In this document: positions 8,285 through 17,863 of the stretch, piece after piece
How positions within the stretch are numbered: the first letter of the stretch is position 1
How the letters are laid out: each line of letters begins with the position of its first letter
The notes under the pieces: model-generated
Told to the model about the DNA's origin: nothing
Seen by the model: only the letters and a program-made list of their open reading frames with translations
Database searches by the model: none
Assembly (NCBI GenBank): GCA_026005075.1
Contig: BPKJ01000007.1
Location: forward strand, 57,061 to 121,060
From: Lysobacteraceae bacterium
Lineage (GTDB): Bacteria > Pseudomonadota > Gammaproteobacteria > Xanthomonadales > Xanthomonadaceae
Reading direction: 5' to 3'
Length of the DNA: 64,000 bases
Program-made: the position numbers and the translations under genes

Positions 8285-9715
8285 ATGCATCGCATCTCCG
8301 TGCTCCTGCTTCTGCTTGCCGGTTGCGCCGCCCAGCCTCGGGACGCGACGCCCGAGGCGCCGCGACAGGCGGCCATGGCGGCGATCGAGGTCTGGGAGCA
8401 GGCCTGGGACCGTTGGCGTGAGGAGGGCTCCGAGGAGGCGTCCGCCGCGCTCGCCGCGGCGGCCGACGAGCTCGCTGCGAGGGTCGCCGCCTGCGCTGCG
8501 GTGCCAGGCTGCCCGACGCCGGAAATGCTGGATCGGCAGGCGCGTGCACTGGCCGCCCAGACCGGCTGGCTGCTTCGCGAGGGCCCGGGGCAGGGGGATC
8601 AGGCGCTCGCTGCGGAGGGCGAGGGGGGCGGCCTTCAGGCGGTCGAAGCGGCGCCGCTTCCCGAGGGTGTCCGCAGCGCCGTGAACCAGCTCGACGGCAG
8701 GGACCTGCGCGAACTGATCGAGCTCAATCCTGCCGTGCAGGCGGCGCTCAACGAATGGCTGACCTGGATGCGCCCGCAGTTGCTGGAGGCGTATGAGAAC
8801 TACCGCATCCTGCGGCCGCAGATGTGGCCCGAATACGCGGCGGCGGGGCTGCCCGAGGCCCTGCTGTTCGGCATCCTCGCCAAGGAGTCGGCGGGAAAGG
8901 TGCATGCGGTCTCCCGCGCAGGCGCGGCCGGGCCGCTCCAGTTCATGCCTGCGACGGCGGCGAGGCTGGGCCTTGGGCGGGACGCCGACGGCTTCGACCA
9001 GCGCTTCGATCCGCGCCTGGCGGCGCGCGCCAACGTGCGATACCTGAACGAGCGCTTCGCCGAGTTCGGGCATGACCTCGCGCTTGCGCTGGCGGCCTAC
9101 AACGGGGGCGAAGGCCGGGTCGGGAGGCTGGTCCGGCGCGGCGGCGCGGCGCGTTTCTGGGATCCTGCCATCCAGCGCGAGCTGCCGGCCGAGACCCGCG
9201 ACTACGTGCCGATGGTGCTGGCGGCGGCATGGCTGTTCCTGCACCCGGACGAATACGGTCTGATCTTCCCCGAGGTGCAGGAGGGCGCGGTCCGGATGCG
9301 CCTCGTCGAGCCCGCCTCGCTCAACCAGCTTGCCATCTGTGCCGGTCAGCAGGGCAGCCGCAGCGGCTGGTTCCGCGCCCTGCGCAACCTCAATCCGCGG
9401 TACATGCCCGATACCGTGCTGCCGGCCGGAACCGAGCTCGAGGTTCCGGAGACGGTGGCGCAGGCCTATCCGCAGTCCTGCCTGTCCGGCGAGCTGGCGG
9501 AACGGGCACGCTGGGTCGCAAGCGCGGCCAAGCGTCACGAACTGCCGTCCGGCCCTTCTCACTACGTCGTCCGCCGCGGCGACACCCTCGCTGCCATTGC
9601 CCGCCGCAACGGCTGTCCGAGTGCGGCGCATCTGGCACGGGCCAACGGCATCCGTCCTCCGGAGTACCTGATCCGCCCGGGGCAGAAGCTGCGCCTGATG
9701 GACTGCCGCGGCTGA
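8285..9715 (+). CDS. mltD: MltD-like lipoprotein lytic transglycosylase with LysM
   Basis: This 476-residue lipoprotein has a lipobox LAGC with C14 as the lipidation site. A lytic transglycosylase (SLT) domain lies around residues 180-330, with catalytic E201 in ILAKESAGK, then GPLQFMPATAARLGL and AYNGGEGRV. One C-terminal LysM domain (HYVVRRGDTLAAIAR onward) would bind peptidoglycan. It would cleave glycan strands from the outer membrane side, producing anhydro-muropeptides. The start at 8285 was preferred over the ATG at 8279 because AAGGA sits five bases before it and the signal peptide then begins with a basic residue. The region between signal peptide and SLT (about 20-160) is low-complexity and Ala/Glu-rich. 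Confidence 0.88.
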   Translation: MHRISVLLLLLAGCAAQPRDATPEAPRQAAMAAIEVWEQAWDRWREEGSEEASAALAAAADELAARVAACAAVPGCPTPEMLDRQARALAAQTGWLLREGPGQGDQALAAEGEGGGLQAVEAAPLPEGVRSAVNQLDGRDLRELIELNPAVQAALNEWLTWMRPQLLEAYENYRILRPQMWPEYAAAGLPEALLFGILAKESAGKVHAVSRAGAAGPLQFMPATAARLGLGRDADGFDQRFDPRLAARANVRYLNERFAEFGHDLALALAAYNGGEGRVGRLVRRGGAARFWDPAIQRELPAETRDYVPMVLAAAWLFLHPDEYGLIFPEVQEGAVRMRLVEPASLNQLAICAGQQGSRSGWFRALRNLNPRYMPDTVLPAGTELEVPETVAQAYPQSCLSGELAERARWVASAAKRHELPSGPSHYVVRRGDTLAAIARRNGCPSAAHLARANGIRPPEYLIRPGQKLRLMDCRG

Positions 9716-9733
9716 GCGCGCCGCGCAGCCGGC

Positions 9734-10582
9734 TCAGGCAGGCAAGCGACGGGCGAAGCCTTCGCCCACGCGGGTGGGCTGCCCGGGGTGCAGGGGGTCC
9801 AGGCGGGCGGCACCGGGCGGCAGCAGCACGATCACCGTGGAGCCGTAGTTGAAGCGGCCCATCTCGGCGAAGCGCTCCAGCTCCACGCCCTTGCCGCGCC
9901 AGTCGCGGCGGCATGGACGGCGGGCGTAGGGCGGGATCTCCTCGCCGCCCCAGACCGTCTCGATGCCGGAGACCAGCATGGCGCCGACCAGGACCACGGT
10001 CATCGGCCCGAAATCGGTATCGAAGCGGCAGACGAGACGCTCGTTGCGCGCGAACAGGCGCGGAATCGCCTGCACCGCCCACGGCGCCACACTGAACAGC
10101 CGGCCGGGGATGTGCAGGGTCTCGCGCAGGGTTCCGCGCCACGGCATGTGGACGCGATGGTAATCGCGCGGCGAGAGGTACACGTTGAGGAAGGCGCCGT
10201 TCTCGAAGGCGCGGGCATGCTCCTCGTCCCCGACCAGTTCGGCGACGCTGAACCAGCGGCCCTTGGCCTCGATGATCCGGCCCTGGCCGTCGATCGTCCC
10301 GGCCTGCGCCACCTTGCCGTCGGCCGGGTGGGCGAGGCGGTCCGGGTCCTCCGGCGGACGGCGCACCCCGTCCCGCAGCGCACGGGTGAAGAAGGCCGCG
10401 AAACTGGGGTAGGCCCTGGGGTCGGGTTCGGCCGCCTCGGACAGGTCCACCCCGAAGCGCCGGACCACGGTGTCGATCAGCGGCTGCTTGATCCAGCCCC
10501 GCCGGCTGCGGGCCAGGCGCCGGGCCAGCCGCGAGAGCAGCCGGTGGGGGAGCAGGTACTGCAGCAGGACTCGCGGGCTCAT
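9734..10582 (-). CDS. psd: Phosphatidylserine decarboxylase proenzyme
   Basis: Psd decarboxylates phosphatidylserine to phosphatidylethanolamine at the inner membrane. The protein has 282 residues, the usual length. The self-cleavage site is NYGSTVIV, where S248 becomes the pyruvoyl group; the family consensus is LGST, so Tyr replaces Leu here. The block [11 protein letters not shown] with its conserved histidines is present, as is HPADGKV. Its ATG overlaps the TGA of the SCO1-like gene (ATGA on the minus strand), indicating coupling in a two-gene unit. Confidence 0.95.
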   Translation of the reverse strand: MSPRVLLQYLLPHRLLSRLARRLARSRRGWIKQPLIDTVVRRFGVDLSEAAEPDPRAYPSFAAFFTRALRDGVRRPPEDPDRLAHPADGKVAQAGTIDGQGRIIEAKGRWFSVAELVGDEEHARAFENGAFLNVYLSPRDYHRVHMPWRGTLRETLHIPGRLFSVAPWAVQAIPRLFARNERLVCRFDTDFGPMTVVLVGAMLVSGIETVWGGEEIPPYARRPCRRDWRGKGVELERFAEMGRFNYGSTVIVLLPPGAARLDPLHPGQPTRVGEGFARRLPA

Positions 10583-11238
10583 CCCGATGCTCCCATCAGC
10601 CGGCGCAGGTCGGCGGCGATCCGGTCGGGGTCGAGCGGCGGGCGAATCAGCCCGGTCAGCCGGCCCTGGGGGTCGATGACGGCCAGCGACGCCGAGTGGT
10701 CGACCGTGTAGCCTCCGCCCTCGAGCGAGGTTTGCATGTAGACCATGCCGAGGCTGCGGGTGAAGGGGGCAAGACGGGCATGGTCGGCGGTGGCGGCGAG
10801 GATGGCGGGGGAGAAGTAGTGCGCGTATTCGGCCGTCCGCTGGGGGCTGTCCCGCTCCGGATCCACCGAGACGAACAGGACCTGGGGACGGCGCTCGGCG
10901 GGCGCATCGTCGAAGGAGGCGAGCACCCTCGCCAGCAGGGCCAGGGTGGTGGGGCAGACATCCGGGCAGTGGGTGAAGCCGATGAAGACCAGGGTCCAGC
11001 GACCGGCCAGTGCCTCCGGCCCGATGCTGCCCTCCAACCCGTCCAGCCGGAAGGGCGGCAGCGGCCGTGGCTGCGGGTACACCAAGGTGGCCTGCAGCCC
11101 GTCCGCGGGCGTGCCCGCCGGACCCGGGGTGGTGATGCGCTGCGAGAGCCAGAAGCCAAAGCCGGCCGCCAGCGCGGTGACGAGGATGCCAAGAACGGTC
11201 AGCCGGGCGCTGCCGCGGGAGCGTGTGAAGGGATGCAT
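10579..11238 (-). CDS. SCO1/SenC/PrrC-family copper chaperone
   Basis: This 219-residue protein has an N-terminal membrane anchor (about residues 12-31) and a periplasmic thioredoxin-like domain. Copper-binding residues are C91 and C95 in [10 protein letters not shown] and H181 in TVDHSASL, exactly the SCO1 set. Members deliver copper to the CuA centre of cytochrome c oxidase or act as thiol oxidoreductases. The ATG at 11238 immediately precedes the anchor. A perfect TATAAT lies only six bases upstream, so the transcript may be leaderless. It is followed by psd with overlapping codons. Confidence 0.88.
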   Translation of the reverse strand: MHPFTRSRGSARLTVLGILVTALAAGFGFWLSQRITTPGPAGTPADGLQATLVYPQPRPLPPFRLDGLEGSIGPEALAGRWTLVFIGFTHCPDVCPTTLALLARVLASFDDAPAERRPQVLFVSVDPERDSPQRTAEYAHYFSPAILAATADHARLAPFTRSLGMVYMQTSLEGGGYTVDHSASLAVIDPQGRLTGLIRPPLDPDRIAADLRRLMGASG

Positions 11239-11244
11239 CCGCCC

Positions 11245-11250
11245 ATTATA
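11245..11250 (-). promoter_or_regulatory. Perfect -10 box (TATAAT) directly before the SCO1-like gene
   Basis: On the minus strand TATAAT runs from 11250 to 11245. Transcription would start about seven bases on, at the A of the ATG at 11238, giving a leaderless mRNA. No clear -35 is seen at 16-18 bases. No Shine-Dalgarno could fit in the remaining space. Confidence 0.5.
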
Positions 11251-11292
11251 GGGACATGGCGCATGGCATCCTGCCTTGCGCCGTCGATCTTC

Positions 11293-11316
11293 TATACTCG
11301 CCCGGTTTGCAAACCG
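11293..11316 (+). promoter_or_regulatory. prmB -10 box followed by a perfect 14-bp palindrome
   Basis: TATACT at 11293-11298 is a good -10 sequence for prmB. It is followed at 11303-11316 by CGGTTTGCAAACCG, a perfect palindrome that would straddle the transcription start. This placement is typical of a repressor operator, but it may be chance. The divergent SCO1 promoter is about 45 bases away, so one site could affect both. Confidence 0.4.
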
Positions 11317-11324
11317 AGCCGCGC

Positions 11325-12242
11325 ATGAGTACCGAACTGGCAACGATCCTCGACCTGATCCGCTACGGCGGCAGCCGCTTCAACGCCGCCGGCCTGTGCT
11401 TTGGTCACAGCTACGACAACGGTCTCGACGAGGCCACCCAGCTGGTCCTGCATGCGCTGCACCTGCCCCACGACCTCAATCCGGTCTACGGGCAGGCCAG
11501 GGTGACGGCGGAGGAGCGCGAGACGGTGCTGGCGCTTTTCGAGCGCAGGGTGCGCGAGCGCATCCCCGCGGCCTACCTGACCGGCGAAGCCTGGTTCGCG
11601 GGGCTCAGCTTCAAGTGCGACCGGCGCGCCCTGGTGCCCCGTTCGCCGATCGCCGAGCTGATCGAGACCGGCTTCCAGCCCTGGCTTGGGGAGGTCGAGG
11701 TCGAGCGCGCGCTGGACCTGTGCACGGGTTCGGGCTGCATCGGCATTGCCATGGCCCATCATCACCCCGACTGGCAGGTGGACTGCGTGGACCTGTCGCC
11801 CGAGGCCCTGTCGCTGGCGCAGGAGAACGTCGAGCGCCTGCAGGTTCAGGACCGGGTGCGGCTGCTGCAGGGCGACCTGTTCGCCCCGGTGGCAGGGGAG
11901 GTCTACCAGCTCATCGTTTCCAACCCGCCCTACGTCACCCACGACGAGGTGGCGGCGCTGCCGCCGGAGTACCGCCACGAGCCCGAACTCGGCCTGCGTG
12001 CGGGTGAGGACGGTCTGGATCTCGCGCTGCGGATCCTGCGCGATGCCGCCGATCACCTCGCCCCGGGCGGCCTGCTCGTGGTCGAGGTCGGGGAAAGCGA
12101 GCGCGCACTGGTACGGCGGCTGCCGGAACTGCCGTTCGCCTGGATCGAGTTCAAGGTCGGTCCGATGGGAGTGTTCGCGCTCCGCCGCGAGGACCTCGTC
12201 GAGCACGCCGCGGCGATCGCTGCTGCGGCCGCAGGGCGCTGA
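11325..12242 (+). CDS. prmB: 50S ribosomal protein L3 glutamine methyltransferase
   Basis: PrmB methylates a glutamine side chain of ribosomal protein L3 using S-adenosylmethionine. The 305-residue protein has the PrmB-type helical N-terminus ([21 protein letters not shown]), the SAM motif [12 protein letters not shown] near residue 131 and the catalytic NPPY at residues 200-203 ([10 protein letters not shown]). These N-terminal features separate it from PrmC, which acts on release factors. The ATG at 11325 follows the -10 box at a suitable distance. aroC starts 20 bases after its stop, as in many gammaproteobacteria where prmB and aroC are neighbours. Confidence 0.93.
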   Translation: MSTELATILDLIRYGGSRFNAAGLCFGHSYDNGLDEATQLVLHALHLPHDLNPVYGQARVTAEERETVLALFERRVRERIPAAYLTGEAWFAGLSFKCDRRALVPRSPIAELIETGFQPWLGEVEVERALDLCTGSGCIGIAMAHHHPDWQVDCVDLSPEALSLAQENVERLQVQDRVRLLQGDLFAPVAGEVYQLIVSNPPYVTHDEVAALPPEYRHEPELGLRAGEDGLDLALRILRDAADHLAPGGLLVVEVGESERALVRRLPELPFAWIEFKVGPMGVFALRREDLVEHAAAIAAAAAGR

Positions 12243-12262
12243 GCGCGCAGGGAGGTGTGGAC

Positions 12263-13360
12263 ATGGCCGGCAACCGCTTCGGAACCCTGCTGACCGTCAC
12301 CACCTTTGGCGAGAGCCACGGGCCGGCGATCGGCTGTGTCATCGACGGCTGCCCGCCGGGCATTCCGATCGCGCCGGAGGACTTCCGCGCCGACCTCGAA
12401 CGGCGTGCCACCGGGCGCTCCCGGCACACCTCGCAGCGCCGGGAGAGCGACGAGGTCGAGATCCTCTCCGGGGTCTTCGAGGGGCGCACCACGGGCACGC
12501 CGATCGCGCTGCTGATCCGCAACGTCGATGCGCGCAGCAAGGATTACGCGGAGCTTGCGGACGTGTTCCGGCCGTCCCACGCCGACTACACGTACTGGCA
12601 GAAGTACGGCATCCGCGACCCGCGCGGCGGCGGCCGCGCCTCGGCCCGCGAGACCACCATGCGCGTGGCGGCCGCGGTCATCGCCAAGCGCTGGCTGGCC
12701 GAGCGGCACGGCGTGCGCATCCGCGGCTACCTCGCCCAGCTCGGCGAGCTCAGGCCGCGCGCCTTCGACTGGGACGAGGTCGAGCGCAACCCCTTTTTCT
12801 GGCCCGATGCCTCGATGGTCGAGGAACTCACGCATTACATGGATGCGCTGCGCAAGTCGGGGGATTCGGTCGGGGCACGGGTGACCGTGGTCGCCGAGGG
12901 GGTGCCGCCCGGCTGGGGCGAGCCGGTCTACGGCAAGCTCGACGCCGAGCTGGCCGCGGCGCTGATGAGCATCAACGCGGTCAAGGGCGTGGAGGTCGGC
13001 GCGGGCTTCGACTGCGTCGAGCAGCTGGGCACGGAGCATCGGGACGAGATCAGCCCGGAAGGTTTTCTCAGCAACAACGCCGGCGGCATCCTGGGCGGCA
13101 TCTCCACCGGCCAGGACATCGTCTGCTCGCTGGCGCTCAAGCCCACCTCCAGCCTGCGCCTGCCCGGACGCTCGGTGAACCTCGCCGGCGAGGCGGTGGA
13201 GGTGGTCACCAAGGGGCGTCACGATCCCTGCGTCGGCATCCGCGCGACACCGATCGCCGAGGCGATGGTGGCGCTGGTGCTGATGGACCAGGCGCTCCGC
13301 CATCGCGCCCAGTGCGGCGACGTGGGCGAGGTCCTGCCGCGCATTCCCCCCCAGGCCTGA
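12263..13360 (+). CDS. aroC: Chorismate synthase
   Basis: AroC converts 5-enolpyruvylshikimate-3-phosphate to chorismate, the last shared step of aromatic amino acid synthesis, using reduced FMN. The 365-residue protein carries the family signatures [18 protein letters not shown] near the N-terminus, [15 protein letters not shown] in the middle and [10 protein letters not shown] towards the end. The ATG at 12263 is seven bases after GGAGG (12251-12255); a GTG at 12257 in the same frame is too close to that site. It lies between prmB and asd and feeds chorismate towards the trp genes downstream. Confidence 0.97.
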   Translation: MAGNRFGTLLTVTTFGESHGPAIGCVIDGCPPGIPIAPEDFRADLERRATGRSRHTSQRRESDEVEILSGVFEGRTTGTPIALLIRNVDARSKDYAELADVFRPSHADYTYWQKYGIRDPRGGGRASARETTMRVAAAVIAKRWLAERHGVRIRGYLAQLGELRPRAFDWDEVERNPFFWPDASMVEELTHYMDALRKSGDSVGARVTVVAEGVPPGWGEPVYGKLDAELAAALMSINAVKGVEVGAGFDCVEQLGTEHRDEISPEGFLSNNAGGILGGISTGQDIVCSLALKPTSSLRLPGRSVNLAGEAVEVVTKGRHDPCVGIRATPIAEAMVALVLMDQALRHRAQCGDVGEVLPRIPPQA

Positions 13361-13374
13361 GCGAGTCCCCAGCC

Positions 13375-14388
13375 ATGAATCCAAGACCCCGCGTTGCCGT
13401 GGTCGGCGCGACCGGCGCCGTCGGCGAGACCCTGCTGCAGATCCTCGCGCAGCGGAAGTTTCCCTGCTCGGAGCTGGTTCCGCTTGCCAGCGAACGTTCG
13501 GCGGGCGCGACGGTGCGCTGCGGCGAGAACGAATACCGGGTCGAAAACCTCGACACCTTCGATTTCGCAGGCATCGACATCGCGTTCTTCTCCGCGGGCG
13601 GCAAGGTCTCGCGGGTGCATGCGCCGCGTGCCGCGGCAGCCGGCGCGGTGGTGATCGACAACACCTCCGAGTTCCGCTACGACGACGACGTCCCCCTGGT
13701 GGTGGCCGAGGTCAACCCCGAGGAGGTCCGGCGTCGGCCGCGCGGCATCATCGCCAATCCGAACTGCTCGACCATGCAGCTGATGGTCGTGCTCAAGCCG
13801 ATCCACGACGAGGCCGGCATCGAGCGCATCAACATCGCCACCTACCAGTCGGTCTCCGGCGCGGGGCGTTCGGCGCTGGAGGAGCTCGGGCGGCAGACCG
13901 CCGCGCTGCTGAACTTCCAGGACCCCGCACCCAGCCGTTTTCCGGTGCAGATCGCCTTCAACGTGATCCCGCACATCGACGATTTCCAGGACAACGGCTA
14001 CACCCGCGAGGAGATGAAGCTGGTCTGGGAGACGCGGAAGATCCTTGGCGATCCCTCGATCCAGGTCAATCCGACCGCGGTGCGCGTGCCCGTGTTCTAC
14101 GGCCATGCCGAGGCAGTGCACATCGAGACCCGCCGCAAGCTCGACCTGGCGCGGGCAAGGGAACTGATCGCGAAGGCCCCGGGCGTGGTGGTGGTGGACG
14201 AGCCGCGGCCGGGCGGCTACCCAACCCCGGTCACGCATGCCTCCGGCACCGACCCGGTCTACGTGGGGCGCCTGCGCGAGGACATTTCCCATCCTCGCGG
14301 GCTGGCGATGTGGGTGGTCGCGGACAATATCCGCAAGGGGGCGGCGCTCAATGCGGTGCAGATCGCGGAGATATTGGTGAATTCCTAA
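13375..14388 (+). CDS. asd: Aspartate-semialdehyde dehydrogenase
   Basis: Asd reduces aspartyl phosphate to aspartate semialdehyde with NADPH, the branch point to lysine/diaminopimelate, threonine and methionine. The 337-residue protein has the N-terminal nucleotide-binding motif VVGATGAVGE, catalytic C131 in ANPNCSTMQ and the later substrate block VFYGHAEAVHIET. Position between aroC and fimV matches the Pseudomonas/Xanthomonas order asd-fimV-truA. The start has only a weak ribosome-binding site, and the gene begins 14 bases after aroC, so it is probably cotranscribed. Confidence 0.96.
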   Translation: MNPRPRVAVVGATGAVGETLLQILAQRKFPCSELVPLASERSAGATVRCGENEYRVENLDTFDFAGIDIAFFSAGGKVSRVHAPRAAAAGAVVIDNTSEFRYDDDVPLVVAEVNPEEVRRRPRGIIANPNCSTMQLMVVLKPIHDEAGIERINIATYQSVSGAGRSALEELGRQTAALLNFQDPAPSRFPVQIAFNVIPHIDDFQDNGYTREEMKLVWETRKILGDPSIQVNPTAVRVPVFYGHAEAVHIETRRKLDLARARELIAKAPGVVVVDEPRPGGYPTPVTHASGTDPVYVGRLREDISHPRGLAMWVVADNIRKGAALNAVQIAEILVNS

Positions 14389-14491
14389 ACGTCCTCTATA
14401 GTTGCCGTTGCGTTGTCAAGCCGTTTCTAGGTTTCACGGACGAAGTGGGTGTGCGGGGTGAACCGCGCCCGGTCCTCGGGGGAGATCTCTG

Positions 14492-16987
14492 ATGTCGAAC
14501 AAACAACGTCTTACGCTGGCCCTCGGACTGGCCCTGGGGAGCAGTCAGGTCCTGGCTCTGGGGCTTGGCAGCATCGACGTCCGGACCCGGCTCAACGAGC
14601 CACTGGTGGCCGAGATCCCGATCCTGGGCAGCGATCCGGCCGAACTGGCCGAGGTCAAGGTGCGGCTGGCTCCGCCCGAGGCCTTCGCTCGGGTCGGGCT
14701 CGATCGTCCTGCGGTGCTGGCCGCCAACCTCGAGTTCTCGATCGACAAGACGGGCGACGTGCCGGTGATCCGGGTCACCACGCCGGACAAGGTCCGTGAT
14801 CCCTTCCTGAACTTCCTGCTTGAGGTCGAGTGGGGGCGCGGCCGCGTGCTGCGCGAGTACACCGTGTTGCTGGACCCGCCGGTCACCGCGGTCACGCGCG
14901 TGGCCCCCGCGCCCAGGGAGCCGCAGGTGGCAAGGACCAGCCCGGTGGTGAGCGAGGCGCCACCGGTTCCGGCCGAACCCCTGACGCCGCCCGCGTCCGC
15001 CGCACCCGCGCCGGCCCCGACGGCGCAGCCGGCGCCCGCCCCGAGCCCGGTCGAGCCCGTGGCGGCCGCGCCCGCGCCCAGCGCCGCCCCGCCCTCGGCG
15101 CGGGAGGAGCGGTACGGGCCGGTCCGTGCTGGAGAGACGCTGTGGTCGATCGCCGAGTTCGTGCGTGGGCAGGACACCGCGGTGTCGCTGAACCAGGTGA
15201 TGGTGGCGCTGCTCGCGGCCAATCCGGATGCCTTCATCGACCAGAACATCCACCGCCTCAAGCGAGGCGCCGTGCTGCGCCTGCCGAGCGATGAGGAGAT
15301 CCGCGCGATCAGCGAGCAGGCGGCCGCGGCCCAGGTCATCGAGCAGACCCGCGAGTGGCGCGCCCGCAGCGGTGCGGTGCAGCAGCCGGCGAGCCAGGCG
15401 CGGGTGGGCGAGGGTTCCTCCGCCAAGGCCCCTGCCGATGCGAGGCTGGAGCTGGTTCCGCCCAAGGGCGAGCGGGCGGCGAGCGCGCAGTCCGGGGCCG
15501 TTGCCGGCGGCGAGGGTGCCGAGCTCCGCGCCGATCTCAATCGCGCCCGGGAGCAGGTCAGCGCGCTGGAGCAGGAGAACCGCGAGCTGCGGTCGCGTGT
15601 GGCCGACCTCGAGAAGCTCGATGCCGATTCGAAGCGGTTGATCCAGCTCAAGGACTCCGAGCTGGCCGCGGCCCAGGCCCGGGTCGCGGAGCTGGAAGCC
15701 GCCCTGCAGCAGGCCGGGCAGGCGGCCGCTCCGGCCGCAGAGCCCCTGGCGGCGGAGGCGCCCGCCGCGGCACCGGCGCAGGAGCCTGTCGCGGGTGCCG
15801 CGGACGGGGTCGAGGCCGGTGGCGAGGCGGCCGAGCCTCTGCCGGAGGACGCGCTGGTCGACATCGGCGATGCGCTGCCGCCGGAAACTCCGGATGAGGG
15901 GTCGACGGCCGCCGAGGTGCTCCCCGCGGAGGACGTGCAGCCGGCCGAGGCGGCCCCGATCCAGCCGCCGGCGGAGGCGGAGCCCGCCTGGTACCGGAAT
16001 CCGCTGATCCTGGGCGGCATCGGTGGGCTGCTCGTGCTGTCCGGGCTGTTCGTCTGGCTGTCCGGTCGCAGCCGACAGAAGAAACCGGCGCGTCCGGTGC
16101 GTGCGACCAGCGTCGCGGACAGCTTCGCCCAGGGGCCGGTTCCCGCTGCGGCTGCCACGGCCGGCGCCGCGAGCGCGGCGACCGGGGAGGATGCCGAAGC
16201 ACAGGCGCTGGTGGATGCCATCGCCGAGCAGCCGGACGACCTCGGGCGGCATCTGGCCCTGGTGCGCCACTACTACGAGAAGGGGGATGCCTCCGGCTTC
16301 GAGGGCGCTGCAGAGGCGATGTATGCGCAGCTGTTCGACCCGGAGGACCTCGCATGGCAGCAGGTGCTGGCCATGGGGCGGGAACTCCTGCCCGATCACC
16401 CGCTGTTCGCAGGTGGCGGCCAGGATGGCGCCGGATCGGATCAGGAGGAGGCGGAGACGTCCTATCGGGAGGATCTCGAGCTGGCCGACGAGGATGTGCA
16501 CGCGCCGGAACCCGCGCCGCAGGAGGAGAGGGTGGACTGGGCCACCTCGGCCGGTGCAGCGGCGGATGCGGAGCCGGACACCACGGACGCCTGGTCGGCC
16601 GGGGACCGCGCCGAGGACGATGCCGTCCGGACCCAGGAAATGCCCCTGCCGGAGCTGGCCGATGCGGGCAGCACCGCGTCCGGTGGCGCGTCGATCGGGG
16701 ACGATTTCGAGGGCGCCCCCGATACGGGGACCGAGCCGGCCGGTCCGCCGCCGCTCACCGCCGAGGACTTCGGCGATGATCTCGTGGACTCGTCCGCGAT
16801 GGCAGCGGAACTGGCGGACCCGGAGTTGGCGGCCGAGGACGCCGCGGCCACCAAGCTCGAGCTCGCCCGGGCCTACCTCGACATGGGTGACGTCGAGGGC
16901 GCCCGTGGCATGCTCGAGGAAGTGGTGCAGGAGGGCAATCCCGGGCAGCGCGACGAGGCACGGCGGCTGCTGGACGAGATCCGCTGA
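14492..16987 (+). CDS. fimV: FimV-family polar/type IV pilus assembly protein
   Basis: FimV organises the type IV pilus and polar complexes at the inner membrane and peptidoglycan. The 831-residue protein shows the diagnostic N-terminus: a signal peptide, then LGLGSIDVRTRLNEPLVAEI and the FimV N-terminal domain (to about residue 130). A proline/alanine-rich linker, a LysM-like segment (RAGETLWSIAEF, about 207-265), a coiled coil (about 345-410), one membrane helix (about 502-522) and a long acidic cytoplasmic region follow. It ends in the TPR-like FimV C-terminal helix bundle (ATKLELARAYLDMGD onward). The ATG follows GGGGGAGAT. Linker regions vary strongly between species. Confidence 0.93.
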   Translation: MSNKQRLTLALGLALGSSQVLALGLGSIDVRTRLNEPLVAEIPILGSDPAELAEVKVRLAPPEAFARVGLDRPAVLAANLEFSIDKTGDVPVIRVTTPDKVRDPFLNFLLEVEWGRGRVLREYTVLLDPPVTAVTRVAPAPREPQVARTSPVVSEAPPVPAEPLTPPASAAPAPAPTAQPAPAPSPVEPVAAAPAPSAAPPSAREERYGPVRAGETLWSIAEFVRGQDTAVSLNQVMVALLAANPDAFIDQNIHRLKRGAVLRLPSDEEIRAISEQAAAAQVIEQTREWRARSGAVQQPASQARVGEGSSAKAPADARLELVPPKGERAASAQSGAVAGGEGAELRADLNRAREQVSALEQENRELRSRVADLEKLDADSKRLIQLKDSELAAAQARVAELEAALQQAGQAAAPAAEPLAAEAPAAAPAQEPVAGAADGVEAGGEAAEPLPEDALVDIGDALPPETPDEGSTAAEVLPAEDVQPAEAAPIQPPAEAEPAWYRNPLILGGIGGLLVLSGLFVWLSGRSRQKKPARPVRATSVADSFAQGPVPAAAATAGAASAATGEDAEAQALVDAIAEQPDDLGRHLALVRHYYEKGDASGFEGAAEAMYAQLFDPEDLAWQQVLAMGRELLPDHPLFAGGGQDGAGSDQEEAETSYREDLELADEDVHAPEPAPQEERVDWATSAGAAADAEPDTTDAWSAGDRAEDDAVRTQEMPLPELADAGSTASGGASIGDDFEGAPDTGTEPAGPPPLTAEDFGDDLVDSSAMAAELADPELAAEDAAATKLELARAYLDMGDVEGARGMLEEVVQEGNPGQRDEARRLLDEIR

Positions 16988-16992
16988 CTGCC

Positions 16993-17048
16993 CGCCGCGG
17001 CCTTGCCGCGGCGCCCGATGGCGACGCCCGGCCTGGCCGGGCGTCGCC
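16993..17048 (+). terminator. Tandem hairpins between fimV and truA
   Basis: Two perfect inverted repeats follow the fimV stop: an 8-bp stem at 16993-17013 with a 5-base loop, and a 13-bp stem at 17020-17048 with a CTG loop, followed by GTTT. The second looks like a factor-independent terminator with a short T tract. It would uncouple fimV from truA and the trp genes, at least partly. Confidence 0.5.
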
Positions 17049-17098
17049 GTTTCCGAACCGGCTTCCGGGCCCGGCCCGGCTGCGAACCCGACAGGACC

Positions 17099-17863
17099 AT
17101 GCGCATCGCCCTCGGCATCGAATACGACGGCACCGACTACCTCGGCTGGCAGCGTCTTGGCCATGGCCTCACCGTCCAGCAGACCCTGGAGGAGGCGCTG
17201 TCCAGGGTGGCGGCGGCCCCGGTGGAGGTGGTCTGCGCCGGGCGCACCGACGCGGGGGTGCATGCCTTGCAGCAGGTCGTGCACTTCGATACCGAGGCCC
17301 GGCGCAGCGAGTACGGTTGGATGATGGGCACCAACGCCCTGCTTCCCCATGGCACCGCCGTGCGCTGGGTGCGGCCGGTGGCCGATGCCTTCCATGCCCG
17401 CTACAGCGCAACCTCGCGCCGTTACCGCTACCGGATCCTGAACCGGGCGGCGCGTCCCGGTCTGTTTGCGCGCTTCCAGACCTGGGAGCGTCGGCCGCTG
17501 GACACGGCGGCCATGCACCAGGCCGGGCAGGCCCTGCTCGGCGAGCATGATTTCTCTGCCTTTCGCAGTGCCGCCTGCCAGGCCCCGCATGCGCGGCGCA
17601 CGCTGCTCGCGCTGTCGGTGCGGCGCGAGGACGAGGAGGTGATCATCGACGTCGAGGCCAACGCCTTCCTGCACCACATGGTGCGCAACCTCGTCGGCAG
17701 CCTGCTTCCGGTGGGCAGGGGCGAGCGCCCGCCGGGCTGGCTGCGCGAGCTTCTGGAAGGGCGCGATCGGGCGCTGGCGGGGCCCACCGCGCCGGCCCGC
17801 GGGCTATGCTTCCTGGGGCCGCGCTATCCCGCGCATTTCGGCATCCCGGAGCCCGTGGCATGA
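17099..17863 (+). CDS. truA: tRNA pseudouridine(38-40) synthase TruA
   Basis: TruA makes pseudouridine at positions 38-40 of tRNA anticodon stems. The 254-residue protein starts with the typical [14 protein letters not shown] and has catalytic D51 in [10 protein letters not shown]. Later family blocks are [14 protein letters not shown] and [13 protein letters not shown]. The ATG at 17099 was chosen because it begins the conserved core and the preceding bases form the terminator-like hairpin. Its TGA overlaps the ATG of trpF (ATGA). The asd-fimV-truA-trpF order is known from pseudomonads and xanthomonads. Confidence 0.95.
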   Translation: MRIALGIEYDGTDYLGWQRLGHGLTVQQTLEEALSRVAAAPVEVVCAGRTDAGVHALQQVVHFDTEARRSEYGWMMGTNALLPHGTAVRWVRPVADAFHARYSATSRRYRYRILNRAARPGLFARFQTWERRPLDTAAMHQAGQALLGEHDFSAFRSAACQAPHARRTLLALSVRREDEEVIIDVEANAFLHHMVRNLVGSLLPVGRGERPPGWLRELLEGRDRALAGPTAPARGLCFLGPRYPAHFGIPEPVA

